The notes under the pieces are model-generated. The model was not told the DNA's origin, did not search any database, and was given only the letters and a program-made list of their open reading frames with translations. A program made the translations under genes and the position numbers. Below are positions 1-9,447 of a DNA stretch of 64,000 nt, one piece after another (position 1 is the stretch's first letter; every line of letters begins with the position of its first letter). The stretch is from contig NZ_VAHN01000016.1 in assembly GCF_005796205.1 (NCBI RefSeq), positions 16,259 through 80,258 of the forward strand, in the 5' to 3' direction. This DNA is from Pseudarthrobacter sp. NamE2 (GTDB lineage Bacteria > Actinomycetota > Actinomycetes > Actinomycetales > Micrococcaceae).

Positions 1-92
1 GCGTTGTGGCCAGCGTCCCCGACAATCAGGAGTTTGGCGCCCGGCACGGTGCCGGCCTCGTGTTCGGCGCCGCGGCGGACGCCCGGCGATAG
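1..92 (+). CDS. 3' end of an unidentified gene (partial)
   Basis: The window opens inside a reading frame that begins at base 3 (GTT GTG GCC) and stops with TAG at 90-92. Third codon positions are almost all G or C, as in the confident genes nearby, and that is the reason for calling it coding. The 29 visible residues end in AAADARR and contain a Gly/Ala-rich stretch; this is too little to assign a family. It converges on the phosphoketolase gene, and the two stop codons flank a long stem-loop. Confidence 0.45.
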   Translation, partial: VVASVPDNQEFGARHGAGLVFGAAADARR

Positions 93-97
93 TGACA

Positions 98-159
98 GAG
101 TTTTTGTCCAGATATGCAGACTTAAGTGGCCGGAGGTCTGCATATCTGGACAAAAACTC
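98..159. repeat. Long perfect inverted repeat (family A element)
   Basis: Perfect 24-base arms at 98-121 and 136-159 with a 14-base loop. The arm begins GAGTTTTTGTCCAGATATGC and the sequence runs on into GACTTAAGTG. It fills the gap between the converging stop codons of the partial gene and xfp. A diverged copy lies at 31331-31393. A T tract opens the element and an A tract closes it, the reverse of an intrinsic terminator, so it may be a REP-like or protein-binding element rather than a simple terminator. Confidence 0.85.
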
Positions 160-171
160 CGGGGTGGGAGA

Positions 172-2580
172 CTAGCGCAGCTGCCAGTTCCGGATGTCGT
201 CAGGGTCCTCGCCCTGCGTCCGCGTATGTTCAAAGGCCCGCATCCGCCGGTCCTGCAGGTCCTGGCGCAGGAGGGCGTGCTTTTCCGCCAGCCCTGGCAC
301 GCGGTCGATGGCGTCGATCGCCAGCTGGAACCTGTCGATGCCATTGAGCATGGCCATGTCGAACGGCGTGGTGGTGGTGCCCTCCTCCTTGTAGCCGCGC
401 ACGTGCAGGCCGTCCTGGTTGGTGCGCCGGTAGGCAAGCCGGTGAATCAGCGACGGGTAGCCGTGGTAGGCGAAGATGATCGGCTTGTCCTGGGTGAAAA
501 TCCCGTCGAAGTCGCGTGCGGGGAGCCCATGCGGGTGCTCGCTTTCGTCCTGCAGCCGCATCAGGTCCACCACGTTGACCACCCGGACTTTCAGCCCCGG
601 CGCGCCTTCCCGCAGCAGTTCCGCCGCAGCCACGGTTTCCACCGTGGGGACGTCGCCGGCGCAGGCAAGCACGACGTCGGGCTCCTCACCGGGGACCTCC
701 GATCCGGCAAAGTTCCAGATGCCCAACCCGCGGCGGCAGTGGTTCGCTGCGTCGGCCGGGCCCAGCCAGGTGGGCGAGGGCTGCTTGCCGCTGACCACGA
801 TGTTGACGTAGTCAGTGGATTCCAGGCAGTGCTCCATGACGGACAGCAGGGTGTTCGCATCCGGCGGCAGGTACACCCGGATGACCTCCGCCTTTTTGTT
901 CACCGCATGGTCGATGAAGCCGGGATCCTGGTGCGAGAACCCGTTATGGTCCTGCTGCCACACGTGCGAGGACAGAATGTAGTTCAGCGACGCAACGGGC
1001 TGGCGCCAAGGAAGCTTGCGGTGCACCTTGAGCCACTTCGCGTGCTGGTTGAACATGGAATCGACAATGTGGATGAACGCCTCGTAGCAGCTGACCACGC
1101 CGTGCCGCCCGGTCAGCAGGTACCCCTCCAGCCAGCCCTGGCACAGGTGCTCGCTGAGCACCTCCATCACCCGGCCGGACCGCGCGAGGTGCTCGTCGGC
1201 GTCGTCAATCCGGTACTGCCACACCTTGTCCGTGACCTCGTAGACGTTCTGCAGCCGGTTGGACGCGGTCTCATCGGGGCCGAAGAGCCGGAAGTTCTCC
1301 ATGTTCAGCGCGACCACGTCCCGCATCCACGAGCCGAGCGTGGTCATGGGGCTGACACGCTCGGTCCCAGGGTTGGAAACCTCGACGGCGTGGTCCCGGT
1401 AGGCGGGCAGCTTCAGGGCCCGCCGCAGCACGCCGCCGTTGGCGTGCGGGGTGGCGCTCATCCGGAAGTCCCCAGTTGGGGCGACTTCGGCGACGTCGGG
1501 CCTGAGCCGGCCGTCACCGTCGAACAGTTCCTCCGGACGGTAGGACCGCAGCCATTCCTCCAGCTGCCTCAGGTGCTCCCCGTTGGTGCGGACCCCGGGC
1601 AGCGGGACCTGGTGGCTGCGCCAGGTCCCCTCCACCTGCAGGCCGTCCACGGTACGGGGGCCGGTCCAGCCCTTCGGTGAGCGCAGCACGATCATCGGCC
1701 AGAGCGGCGCGTCCCGTTCCCCCTCAGTGGTCCCGGCGGGCGCCCGGTGCCCGTCCTGGATGGCGCGGATGTCCGCCAGGCAGCGGTCCAGCGCCTCGGC
1801 GAAGTCCCGGTGCGCCTTTTCCGTAGCGTCCGGATCGTCAACGGTGACGAAGTAGGGCTCGTGGCCGTAGCCGCGCAGCAGTTGCTCCAGCTGAGCCTCG
1901 GGCATGCGTGCCAGGACGGTCGGGTTGGCGATCTTGTAGCCGTTCAGATGCAGGATGGGCAGCACGGCGCCGTCGGTGGCCGGGTCCAGGAAGTTGTGGG
2001 AGTGCCAGCTTGCGGCCAGCGGCCCGGTTTCCGCCTCGCCGTCACCGATTACGACGGCGGTCACCAGCTGCGGGTTGTCGAACACCGAGCCGTAGGCGTG
2101 GGCCAGTGAGTACCCGAGTTCCCCGCCCTCGTTGATGGAGCCGGGGCTTTCCGGCGCGGCGTGGCTGGGAATGCCGCCGGGGTAGGAGAACTGGCGGAAA
2201 AGCTCGGCCATCCCGTCGGCATCGTTCCCCACGTGGGCGTAAATTTCCGAGTAGGTGCCTTCCAGCCAAGCGTTGGCGACGACGGCGGGACCGCCATGGC
2301 CGGGTCCTGCAACAAAGAGCATCTCGGCGGAGTCGCGGCGGATGACGCGGTTCAGGTGGGCGTAGACGAAGTTCAACCCGGGGGTTGTTCCCCAGTGGCC
2401 CAGCAGCCGGGATTTGGTGTGCTCCGGCTGAAGCGGCTCACGCAGAAGCGGGTTGGAGCGGAGGTAGATCTGGCCCACTGAGAGGTAGTTGGCGGCCCGC
2501 CACCAGCGGTCCACAAGGTCGAGTTCCTCCTGCGGTGTCCCTTCCTGCGCTGTTTCTTCCTGCCCAATGCTGCCGGCCAT
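172..2580 (-). CDS. xfp: Xylulose-5-phosphate/fructose-6-phosphate phosphoketolase
   Basis: A ThDP-dependent enzyme that splits xylulose-5-P or fructose-6-P with phosphate to give acetyl-phosphate plus glyceraldehyde-3-P or erythrose-4-P in the cytosol. The protein has about 802 residues, the usual size for the family. Visible marks are GPGHGGPA near the N-terminus, the cofactor loop GDGEAETGP followed by WHSHNFLDP, and [12 protein letters not shown] in the middle domain. The start at 2580 is preferred because GAGG lies six bases upstream; an ATG at 2586 sits directly on that site, and the longer frame to 2655 has no support. No acetate kinase or phosphotransacetylase gene is next to it. It is divergent from the SatD-like gene. 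Confidence 0.95.
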   Translation of the reverse strand: MAGSIGQEETAQEGTPQEELDLVDRWWRAANYLSVGQIYLRSNPLLREPLQPEHTKSRLLGHWGTTPGLNFVYAHLNRVIRRDSAEMLFVAGPGHGGPAVVANAWLEGTYSEIYAHVGNDADGMAELFRQFSYPGGIPSHAAPESPGSINEGGELGYSLAHAYGSVFDNPQLVTAVVIGDGEAETGPLAASWHSHNFLDPATDGAVLPILHLNGYKIANPTVLARMPEAQLEQLLRGYGHEPYFVTVDDPDATEKAHRDFAEALDRCLADIRAIQDGHRAPAGTTEGERDAPLWPMIVLRSPKGWTGPRTVDGLQVEGTWRSHQVPLPGVRTNGEHLRQLEEWLRSYRPEELFDGDGRLRPDVAEVAPTGDFRMSATPHANGGVLRRALKLPAYRDHAVEVSNPGTERVSPMTTLGSWMRDVVALNMENFRLFGPDETASNRLQNVYEVTDKVWQYRIDDADEHLARSGRVMEVLSEHLCQGWLEGYLLTGRHGVVSCYEAFIHIVDSMFNQHAKWLKVHRKLPWRQPVASLNYILSSHVWQQDHNGFSHQDPGFIDHAVNKKAEVIRVYLPPDANTLLSVMEHCLESTDYVNIVVSGKQPSPTWLGPADAANHCRRGLGIWNFAGSEVPGEEPDVVLACAGDVPTVETVAAAELLREGAPGLKVRVVNVVDLMRLQDESEHPHGLPARDFDGIFTQDKPIIFAYHGYPSLIHRLAYRRTNQDGLHVRGYKEEGTTTTPFDMAMLNGIDRFQLAIDAIDRVPGLAEKHALLRQDLQDRRMRAFEHTRTQGEDPDDIRNWQLR

Positions 2581-2747
2581 AACCATCCTCACGTCGGGGA
2601 CGCCGCCTCTTGGCGGCCGTCCCTCCATCGCAACAGATAGGCCGGGCGCAGGCAACCACCGGGACAGTCCACTTCACGGAAATGTGTGCTGGCCAGCCGT
2701 AACATCCCGGTTCCGGGTTTCCTACTTCCGGGTAGTGTGTACCCAGA

Positions 2748-3347
2748 ATGTTCACGCTGACCATCAACCAGACGGACAGCCGGCGCGACGGTGACCGGGT
2801 TCCGCAGCTGCTCAAGGACCTGCGGCACATTCCCGCGCGCCTGGACTTCGACCGCTCCGTCGAGGATGAAGTGCAGGGGATCGTGGACGTTCCGCACCAG
2901 GCCGTGGACGCGGCACTGATCGCGCTCCGCAGCGGCTACTGGTACGTGGGAATTGGCGTTGGCCCGGTGAACGAGCCGCTGCCCAACCAGATCAAGGACG
3001 CCTCCGGACATGGGCTTGTGTATGCGCGGCGGGCCGTGGACCGGCTCCGCAGCAGCAAGGACAGGGTGCCCGTGGCCGTTGAAGGTCCGCTTGCGGACGT
3101 GGCCCAGGAGGCCGAGGCGGTACTCAGGCTTCTCGGCCACATTGTCCGCGACCGCTCCGGCGCGGAGTGGCGCGTCCTCGACCTGCTGACCCCCGGGGTG
3201 CGCGGGCAGCAGAAGGCCGTGGCCCAGGAGATCGGAATCACCACGCAGGCCGTCAGCAAGGCAGTAGCCCGGGCGCAGTGGAACGAGGAACATGCCGCGC
3301 GGCCAGCGGCGGCCCGGCTGCTGGCGCTGGTCCTCGAGGCGCGCTGA
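2748..3347 (+). CDS. SatD-like protein with C-terminal helix-turn-helix
   Basis: 199 residues. The N-terminal part resembles the SatD family: an opening beta strand with NQTDSRR, a DEVQG signature near residue 40 and a GIGVGPVNEPLP segment near residues 68-79. The last 50 residues form a helix-turn-helix (QKAVAQEIGITTQAVSKAV), which suggests DNA binding. SatD-type proteins have no firmly established biochemical role. It is divergent from xfp across 167 bases that contain GGGTA-N5-TACCC just before the ATG, a candidate self-binding site. The SatD assignment is from remembered family pattern; the HTH is clear in the sequence. Confidence 0.7.
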   Translation: MFTLTINQTDSRRDGDRVPQLLKDLRHIPARLDFDRSVEDEVQGIVDVPHQAVDAALIALRSGYWYVGIGVGPVNEPLPNQIKDASGHGLVYARRAVDRLRSSKDRVPVAVEGPLADVAQEAEAVLRLLGHIVRDRSGAEWRVLDLLTPGVRGQQKAVAQEIGITTQAVSKAVARAQWNEEHAARPAAARLLALVLEAR

Positions 3348-3395
3348 CCGGCTAAGCCGTCGACCGCCGTCGGGCGTTCAATAGCTTAGAAATTC

Positions 3396-3980
3396 TTAGC
3401 TGCTGGTCGCCGCCAGGACCGGTTCGCCGTTGAAGTACTCCAGCTGCCACCCGTCGATCGCGTGGTGGTGTGCGAGGTTGAGGACGGCGTTGTTCACGCT
3501 GGTGAGCGTCTCGCCGATGGCCCGGCTGAGGCTGACGCGGAGCAGCGTGCCATGCGTCACCACCAGGAGCCGCTGGCCGGAAAACTCCTCGGCGAGCGCC
3601 TCCAAAGCGGCAAGCCCGCGGAGTGCTGCCTCGTCCTCGCTCTCAGCGCCCTTGAACCCGCCAGGTTCGCGCAGTGCATCCAGCTCCGGGCCCGCCTGCA
3701 TGCCTTCGGCGGGGCCGAAGCTCCGCTCGGTAAGTTCCGGTACCCGCCGGGATACGGTAAGCCCGAGGCCTTCGGCAATGATGTCCGCCGTTTCAGCTGC
3801 GCGGCTAAGCGGCGAGGAGACGATCGCGTCCCACTGGTACGGGGCAAGGACGGTGACGGCGTCACGCGCCTGGCCGCGGCCGACGTCGTTCAGCGGAATG
3901 TCAGTGGATCCCTGCAGCCGGCGCTCGGCGTTCCAGTCGGTCTGGCCATGGCGGACGAGGGCGAACGTCGTAAGGGTCAT
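3396..3980 (-). CDS. Histidine phosphatase family protein (phosphoglycerate mutase-like)
   Basis: A cytosolic phosphatase of the histidine phosphatase superfamily. The phosphoacceptor motif LVRHGQTDWN lies at the N-terminus, and the second catalytic histidine is in VVTHGTLLRVSL near residue 150. About 194 residues, typical of the small GpmB/CobC-like branch; the substrate cannot be told from sequence. The start at 3980 puts the RHG motif a normal distance from the N-terminus; the open frame to 4040 would add an unsupported 20-residue tail. It lies downstream of a HAD phosphatase on the same strand. Confidence 0.9.
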   Translation of the reverse strand: MTLTTFALVRHGQTDWNAERRLQGSTDIPLNDVGRGQARDAVTVLAPYQWDAIVSSPLSRAAETADIIAEGLGLTVSRRVPELTERSFGPAEGMQAGPELDALREPGGFKGAESEDEAALRGLAALEALAEEFSGQRLLVVTHGTLLRVSLSRAIGETLTSVNNAVLNLAHHHAIDGWQLEYFNGEPVLAATSS

Positions 3981-4103
3981 GGCTTCTATTCTGCCTTGAC
4001 TGCGGGCGGAGTCCGGACCGGAGCCGCTTTCCTGGGTCAACTTGCCGCGGCCGCCAGATACAGCAACGCGCCGCCGGCTGGGCCGGGAGCATGCGGCGTG
4101 GGC

Positions 4104-4961
4104 TTAGAGGAGGCTGCGCAGCACATGGGCAGCGCCATCGTCGCACACTGAATGGGTGACTTCGTCGGCGGCGGCAACGACTTCCTCCGGTGCCTGGCCC
4201 ATGGCCACGCCGCGGCCTGCCCAGCCCAGCATCTCGATGTCATTGCGGCCGTCGCCGATGGCCACGGTGAGGTCGGGGTCGATGCCCAGCTGGAGGCGCA
4301 GGTTCTCCAGGGCGCTGGCCTTGGTTACTCCGGCGGCGGCGATATCCAGCCATGCCGTCCAACCCACCGAGTACGTCACCCCGGCGAGGCCCACGTGTTC
4401 GATTGCCTCGTTGAATTCTTCCGGGGTGTTCTCGGCGCTGAACACCACCACGCGGACCGCCGTGGACTCAAGCATGGTGTTGAAATCAACACCCACGGCT
4501 TCGACACCGAAGCTCGCGTCCTGGAAGCGTTCGGTGGAGAGGAAGTTGCCGTCGGCGTCCTCCAGCGCGTACTTGGCGGAGGGAAGGCGTTCGCGGAGTG
4601 CGCGAAGGGCGGGCGCGGGATCGAAGGTGGCCTTGTGCATCACCTCGTAGCCGTTGTCCAGGTCCGGATGCAGGCGCAGGGTCACACCCCCGTTGCAGCA
4701 GACCGCGTAGCCGCGCTCGATGCCGATCTTTTCGATAATGGGGAGGGTTGCGTTGAGGGAACGGCCGGTGGCAATCATCACCTCGTGCCCGGCGGCGACC
4801 ACAGCCTGCGCGGCTTCCCGGACGTTAGGGGACATGTGGCCATCGTGGTCCACCAGGGTGCCGTCCACGTCCAGGGCAATCATCAGTTGCTGGCCGTTGT
4901 TGTTGTGGTTGTCTCGCCGGTCATCGTTGCCGGCGACTGAGGTTTCAATCAGCGTTGTCAT
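4104..4961 (-). CDS. HAD family hydrolase, Cof type
   Basis: A haloacid-dehalogenase-superfamily phosphatase with a type IIB (Cof) cap, predicted to hydrolyse small sugar or cofactor phosphates. Motif I is ALDVDGTLVD, motif II lies in IATGR, and motif IV is AIGDGRNDIEML; a Lys sits in GVTKASAL between cap and motif IV. About 285 residues. Start at 4961 (MTTLIE) is chosen because the frame further up encodes only a non-conserved leader; a later ATG immediately before IALDVDG is also possible. A similar gene lies at 38488-39306. Confidence 0.9.
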   Translation of the reverse strand: MTTLIETSVAGNDDRRDNHNNNGQQLMIALDVDGTLVDHDGHMSPNVREAAQAVVAAGHEVMIATGRSLNATLPIIEKIGIERGYAVCCNGGVTLRLHPDLDNGYEVMHKATFDPAPALRALRERLPSAKYALEDADGNFLSTERFQDASFGVEAVGVDFNTMLESTAVRVVVFSAENTPEEFNEAIEHVGLAGVTYSVGWTAWLDIAAAGVTKASALENLRLQLGIDPDLTVAIGDGRNDIEMLGWAGRGVAMGQAPEEVVAAADEVTHSVCDDGAAHVLRSLL

Positions 4962-5055
4962 CCACACAGTGAACCAGACGTAACTGGCCTTCGCTAGGAC
5001 ACGCGCCACATATTTATTGAACGCTGCGTTAATACTCGGATCGTGCCCACACCTG

Positions 5056-5102
5056 GCTTGTCCGGGGACCAGGGCCATGAAGGCCCGGACCCGCGGACAA
5101 GC
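5056..5102 (-). terminator. Stem-loop downstream of serS
   Basis: Outer perfect arms GCTTGTCCG (5056-5064) and CGGACAAGC (5094-5102) enclose an inner GGGCC/GGCCC stem. It lies 16 bases beyond the serS stop on the minus strand. There is no long U tract, as is common for actinobacterial terminators. Confidence 0.6.
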
Positions 5103-5117
5103 AGGCGGGCAGGAAGG

Positions 5118-6398
5118 CTACAGAACCGGCAGGACCTCAAGGCCGCCCAGGTACTTCTGCAGCGCCTTGGGTACGTTTACGGACCCGTCGGCGTTCTGGT
5201 GGTGCTCCAGCAGGGCAACGATCCAGCGGGTGGTGGCCAGGGTGCCGTTCAGGGTGGCCACGGACCGGGTGCCCTTGGCTGCGCCTTCTGCGTTTACCAC
5301 GCGCTCACGGATGTTCAGGCGGCGGGCCTGGAAGGTGGTGCAGTTCGAGGTGGAGGTCAGTTCACGGTAGGCGCCCTGGGTGGGAACCCATGCCTCACAG
5401 TCGAACTTCCGGGCAGCGGAGGTGCCCAGATCCCCGGCAGCGGTGTCAATGACACGGTAGGGCAGCTCACACTTGGCCAGCATCTCCTCTTCCCACGCCA
5501 GCAGCCGCTGGTGCTCCGCGGCGGCCTCCTCAACGGTGGTGTAGATGAACATTTCCACCTTGTTGAACTGGTGCACGCGGATGATGCCGCGGGTGTCCTT
5601 GCCGTGCGATCCGGCCTCGCGGCGGTAGCAGGAGCTCTGGCCGGCGTAGCGGATGGGGCCGGCGGAGAAGTCGAGGATCTCGTCGGCGTGGTAGCCGGCC
5701 AGGGAAACCTCCGAGGTGCCCACAAGGTAAAGGTCGTCCTCCGCGAGGCGGTAGATCTCGGCGTCGTGCTTGACGTCGAAGCCTGTGCCCTGCATGGTCT
5801 CGGGACGCACCAAAGTGGGCGTGATCATCGGGATGAAGCCGGCCTCGATGGCCTGGTCCATGGCCATCTGCAGCAGCGCCATCTCCAGCCTGGCACCTGC
5901 GCCCCGGAGGAAGTAGAAGCGCGCGCCGGAGACCTTGGCGCCGCGTTCCATGTCGATCGCGCCGATCAACTCGCCGATCTCCAGGTGGTCGCGGGGCTCG
6001 AAGTCGGAAAATTCGCGCGGCGTGCCGACGGTCTTGACCACAACATAGTCGTCCTCGCCGCCTTCGGGAACGCCCTCCTCGATGAGGTTGGGGATGGTCC
6101 GCAGCAGTTCTTCCTGCTTGGTCTGCGCGGCATCGGCCTCGGCGGAAGCGGCCTTCACCAAGTTGGCAAGTTCCTTGACCTCTGCAAGCAGGGCCTGCTT
6201 CTCCTCGCCCTTGGCCTGCGCCACTTTCTTGCCGAACGCGTTCTGCTCCGCGCGCAGGTTCTCGAAACGGATCAGTGCAGCGCGGCGTGCGGAATCGGCA
6301 GAGATGATCGCGTCCACCACTGATTCGTCCGCGCCGCGGGCGCGCTGGCTGACACGGTACTTGTCCGGGTTTTCGCTGAGGTCTTTTACGTCGATCAC
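5118..6398 (-). CDS. serS: Seryl-tRNA synthetase
   Basis: A class II aminoacyl-tRNA synthetase that charges tRNA-Ser. It has 426 residues, the usual size. The N-terminal coiled-coil arm (about residues 28-105) is rich in Ala, Glu and Lys. The catalytic domain shows [10 protein letters not shown], motif 2 SCYRREAG, the serine-specific [14 protein letters not shown] and a motif 3 segment [13 protein letters not shown]. The start is the GTG at 6398, which gives the conserved opening (M)[11 protein letters not shown]; the frame continues open to 7028, but that extension is antisense to the lipid kinase gene and is rejected. A single-copy essential gene. Confidence 0.97.
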   Translation of the reverse strand: MIDVKDLSENPDKYRVSQRARGADESVVDAIISADSARRAALIRFENLRAEQNAFGKKVAQAKGEEKQALLAEVKELANLVKAASAEADAAQTKQEELLRTIPNLIEEGVPEGGEDDYVVVKTVGTPREFSDFEPRDHLEIGELIGAIDMERGAKVSGARFYFLRGAGARLEMALLQMAMDQAIEAGFIPMITPTLVRPETMQGTGFDVKHDAEIYRLAEDDLYLVGTSEVSLAGYHADEILDFSAGPIRYAGQSSCYRREAGSHGKDTRGIIRVHQFNKVEMFIYTTVEEAAAEHQRLLAWEEEMLAKCELPYRVIDTAAGDLGTSAARKFDCEAWVPTQGAYRELTSTSNCTTFQARRLNIRERVVNAEGAAKGTRSVATLNGTLATTRWIVALLEHHQNADGSVNVPKALQKYLGGLEVLPVL

Positions 6399-6488
6399 CA
6401 GACAAGGGTATCCAAAACACGGCACGACGGCGGGCGACGCGGGTGCGCCGGGATGGCGCGGCTTCCGCCGGGCTACTGTGGAAGCACC

Positions 6489-7544
6489 ATGAGCGACTGG
6501 ATTCTCTACGTGCTGATCGGGGTGGCGCTTGCCTTCGCCATCTCCAGCTGGTGGGGCGTGCGCAAGCTCAAGGACCTGCATATGCGTAGTGCGGTGGCCG
6601 AAGATGCCCACGATTCCGGGCTCGCCGAGCAGCGCGTGGCAGTCATCCTGAATCCCGTAAAGGCACGCGCCCAGGAGGCGAAAGAGACCATCCAGCGCGC
6701 CTGCCTGGCCGCAGGCTGGGACGCACCGGCATTCTTCGAAACCACACTCGAGGATCCCGGCTTCTCCCAGATGCAGGCTGCTTTGGCAACCAAGCCCGAT
6801 GTCGTCCTGGTGGGCGGCGGCGACGGTACCGTCCGGGTGGCGGCGGAGTCCCTCGCGCACACCGGAGTGGCGATGGGCCTTATCCCGCTCGGAACAGGCA
6901 ACCTGCTGGCCCGGAACGTGGAGCTGGACGTCAACGATCTCCACGGCAATGTCCAGACGGCGCTGTTCGGACGGCAGCGCTTCATCGACACGGCCCGTAT
7001 GGGGATCCACAATTCGCGGACCGGGCATTCATCGGAGCACGTATTCCTGGTGATTGCGGGAATCGGTATGGATGCCGAGGTGCTGGCGGACACCAACGCC
7101 GGCCTGAAAAAGGCCGTGGGCTGGCTCGCCTACACGGAAGCCGGGATGCGGCACCTGCCCGGCCGGCGCAAGAAGATCTCCATCTCGCTGGATGGCAGCC
7201 CGGAGCAGGTGAGGAACATCCGCAGCGTGCTTTTCGCCAACTGCGGCCTGGTTCCCGGCGGAATCGACTTCATTCCGCAGGCCATGATTGACGACGGCAT
7301 GCTGGACGTGGTGGTGATGAGCCCGCGCAGCGCCTTGGGCTGGCTGCTGATGTATGTGAAGGTCCTCTTCAAGCACAGCGGAAAGCTGCCCGTCATGACC
7401 GTGTACAGGTCAGGACGGGTGGTCATCAAGTGCCCCGAGCCGATGCCCACGCAGCTCGACGGCGACACGTCAGGCGAGGCCACCCGGCTCACCGTCCAGG
7501 TTGATCCCCGGTCGCTGCTGGTCAGGGTCAAGGGCGGACTTTAA
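6489..7544 (+). CDS. Diacylglycerol kinase family protein, membrane-anchored
   Basis: A DAGK_cat-domain protein that may phosphorylate a lipid such as diacylglycerol or a sphingoid base. Residues 4-22 form one membrane segment ([18 protein letters not shown]). The nucleotide loop is [11 protein letters not shown] near residue 110, followed by [11 protein letters not shown]; a YegS-type C-terminal domain follows. 351 residues. The start at 6489 gives the membrane anchor its natural N-terminus. It is divergent from serS with 90 bases between. A second homologue without the anchor is at 41205-42173. Confidence 0.9.
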   Translation: MSDWILYVLIGVALAFAISSWWGVRKLKDLHMRSAVAEDAHDSGLAEQRVAVILNPVKARAQEAKETIQRACLAAGWDAPAFFETTLEDPGFSQMQAALATKPDVVLVGGGDGTVRVAAESLAHTGVAMGLIPLGTGNLLARNVELDVNDLHGNVQTALFGRQRFIDTARMGIHNSRTGHSSEHVFLVIAGIGMDAEVLADTNAGLKKAVGWLAYTEAGMRHLPGRRKKISISLDGSPEQVRNIRSVLFANCGLVPGGIDFIPQAMIDDGMLDVVVMSPRSALGWLLMYVKVLFKHSGKLPVMTVYRSGRVVIKCPEPMPTQLDGDTSGEATRLTVQVDPRSLLVRVKGGL

Positions 7545-7644
7545 GCACAACGCCGGCAGCCGGCTGAGTGCGCCGGTTCCGGTGCTGTCGGTTAAGTAGG
7601 ATCGGGGTTGCGTATGCGGCGGAGGCTTGAGCGGGGTGCGGCGG

Positions 7645-7851
7645 TCAGGCGTTGGCTTCCTTGGCAGCCTGGGCTGCTGCCTTTGCGGCAGCGCGGGCCT
7701 CGGACTGCTCGCGGATCATCGCCTGTTCCTCTTCGAAGCGCAGGCGGTCAGCACGGTCTGCCTCGTCGCCGTCCCAGTCCTGGTTGTCGGCGGTGGGCCT
7801 GGGGTTGACGATCATCCCCTGGCCGTCGTTGTCGCTGCTGCTGGCAGTCAT
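7645..7851 (-). CDS. Small hypothetical protein with Ala-rich helix
   Basis: 68 residues: a polar N-terminus, then an Arg/Glu-rich stretch (RADRLRFEEEQAMIREQ) leading into an Ala/Lys helix. No membrane segment or signal peptide is seen. A ribosome binding site (AAGGGAG) lies just upstream of the ATG at 7851. Unknown family. A TAAGCATACG motif related to others in the window lies 43-55 bases upstream. Confidence 0.65.
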   Translation of the reverse strand: MTASSSDNDGQGMIVNPRPTADNQDWDGDEADRADRLRFEEEQAMIREQSEARAAAKAAAQAAKEANA

Positions 7852-7894
7852 GACCCGCTCCCTTCGCTAGGGGCCATCCCCCATGTGGATCAAG

Positions 7895-7906
7895 TAAGCA
7901 TACGCA
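7895..7906. promoter_or_regulatory. TAAGCATACGCA motif
   Basis: Lies between pheA and the small gene ending at 7645, upstream of the latter. It shares TAAGCAT with the palindromes at 11780-11791 and 36729-36740. Only half of the palindrome is conserved here. Confidence 0.3.
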
Positions 7907-7990
7907 CTGTCCACACCCCCGGGAAATACCCGGAAGGGCATTTGCCTACGCTGTGGGCGAAGCGGCGGAAGCGCTTTCCCTTCTGGCGGA

Positions 7991-8926
7991 TCAGGGCCCC
8001 AGAATGGCGCCCACCCAAGCCTTTGCTGCCGCAAATGCCTGGTCGGACGTATGCGTTTCCACCACCGTTTCCAGCCGGTCCGCACGGGGGTAGGAGCCCA
8101 GGAAGCGTGTGTCCGGGCTGATGCGGTGCAGGCCGGCCAGGGCGTCCGCCACCCGGGCATCCCGCACGTGCCCGTCGGCGTCGATGCTGAAGAAGTAGTG
8201 GCCCAGGTATTGTCCGGTGGGCCGGGATTCGATCCGGCTGAGGTTCACGCCGCGGCTGGCGAACTGGTCCAGGATCTCCATCAGCGCGCCGGGCCGGTCC
8301 CGGGGAAGCGGGACCACCACGGTTGTCTTGTCCGCGCCCGTCCGCTCCGGCAGCTGACCGGGCCTGCTGACCAGGATGAAGCGGGTGACTGCGCCAGGGT
8401 TGTCCCCGATGTTCCCGGCAAGGACCGAGAAGCCGGGCTGTTCGCGGGCCACCAGCGGGGCACAAATCGCGGCGTCATAGTGGCAGTCATCCTCGAGTAG
8501 CCCCAGGGCGGCCGCGGCGGTGGAAGATCCGGGCACGTATTCCGCATCGGGAATGTTCTGGTCCATCCACAGCCGGCACTGCGCCCATGCATGCCCGTGC
8601 GTAGATACTCTCCGCACTTCACCCAACTGCACGCCGGGCCGCGCCACCAGCACAAAGCTGACGGGCACCAGGACCTCCCGGACAATCCGCAGTTCCTTCC
8701 CGCCGGCGATGGCGTCGAGGGTGGCAGTCACACCACCCTCCACCGAGTTCTCGATGGGAACCATGGCGGCGTCGGCTGACTCCGCGCGCACCATGTCCAG
8801 GGCGGCGTTGACGTTGGACGCCGGGATCCGGGTAGCCTCATCGGCGTCCGGCACCTGCATCAGCGCGGCTTCGGTGAAGGTTCCTTCCGGGCCGAGGAAC
8901 GCGTACGTGCGGGAGGGGGCGTGCAT
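7991..8926 (-). CDS. pheA: Prephenate dehydratase
   Basis: Converts prephenate to phenylpyruvate in phenylalanine synthesis. 311 residues in the monofunctional two-domain layout. The PDT domain (about 8-185) opens with YAFLGPEGTFTEAA, has PIENSVEGGV and the VTRFIL strand; the ACT regulatory domain (about 200-275) carries GALMEIL and ESRPT, the phenylalanine-sensing motifs. There is no chorismate mutase domain. The ATG at 8926 shares one base with the stop of the rhodanese gene (TAATG arrangement), so the two are likely translated together. Confidence 0.96.
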   Translation of the reverse strand: MHAPSRTYAFLGPEGTFTEAALMQVPDADEATRIPASNVNAALDMVRAESADAAMVPIENSVEGGVTATLDAIAGGKELRIVREVLVPVSFVLVARPGVQLGEVRRVSTHGHAWAQCRLWMDQNIPDAEYVPGSSTAAAALGLLEDDCHYDAAICAPLVAREQPGFSVLAGNIGDNPGAVTRFILVSRPGQLPERTGADKTTVVVPLPRDRPGALMEILDQFASRGVNLSRIESRPTGQYLGHYFFSIDADGHVRDARVADALAGLHRISPDTRFLGSYPRADRLETVVETHTSDQAFAAAKAWVGAILGP

Positions 8927-9252
8927 TAAAGAACGATCGGCTTGAGCCCGTTGTCCGAGACGAGGGGCTTGCCGAGTTCGAGCCACTGGTCCATGCCGCC
9001 GGCCACGTTGATGGCCGTGTAGCCCTGGCCGGTGAGCCATTGCGCCACGCGGAAGGAGCGGCCGCCGGTCCTGCAGACGATGTAGAGGTCCTCATCCGGA
9101 TCCAGCTCCTCGAGCCGGGGCGGAATCTGGTCCATGGGGATATGCACTGCGCCTTCGGCGTGCCCGGCCACCCATTCGTAGTCCTCCCGGACGTCAAGGA
9201 TGACGGCATCCTCGGGGATGTCGCGGACGGGAACGGTATCGAAATCACTCAT
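8926..9252 (-). CDS. Rhodanese-like domain protein
   Basis: 108 residues, a single rhodanese module. The active-site loop is VCRTGGRS with the sulfur-carrying Cys near residue 60; the N-terminal signature is ILDVREDYEWVAGHAEGAVHIP. Predicted thiosulfate or persulfide sulfurtransferase in the cytosol; the natural acceptor is unknown. First gene of a two-gene unit with pheA, overlapping it by one base. Confidence 0.92.
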   Translation of the reverse strand: MSDFDTVPVRDIPEDAVILDVREDYEWVAGHAEGAVHIPMDQIPPRLEELDPDEDLYIVCRTGGRSFRVAQWLTGQGYTAINVAGGMDQWLELGKPLVSDNGLKPIVL

Positions 9253-9375
9253 GGAAAATCCTGTCGTGGCGGAGCGGAGTCAGCTTTAAGCCTAGTGCTT
9301 CCTTCGCGGGGAGGTCCGGGCAGTCGGGGTACCCTTCTAGGACAGCGAAGCTTCCAGGAGACTGACGGAGGACCC

Positions 9376-9447
9376 TTGCCCGCAGTGCAACCCGACGTCC
9401 AATCCGGCACCGGCCAGGAGCCCGGGAAGCAGCAGCACCGTGGCTGA
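9376..9447 (+). CDS. Possible 23-codon leader ORF before the amidase
   Basis: A TTG at 9376 follows a strong GGAGG site, and the frame runs 23 codons to a TGA that overlaps the GTG start of the amidase. The arrangement would fit a translational-coupling leader. No protein family can be assigned and it may be chance. Confidence 0.2.
   Translation: MPAVQPDVQSGTGQEPGKQQHRG

Noticed and set aside
4..1680. Long plus-strand open frame opposite phosphoketolase
   Set aside because: It is the antisense shadow of xfp in GC-rich DNA; residues lack any motif and composition is Val/Arg/Pro-rich.
5043..6323. Plus-strand open frame of 426 codons opposite serS
   Set aside because: Antisense shadow; serS has all class II motifs in the other strand.
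6399..7028. N-terminal extension of serS
   Set aside because: It is antisense to the lipid kinase gene; SerRS normally begins at the GTG at 6398.
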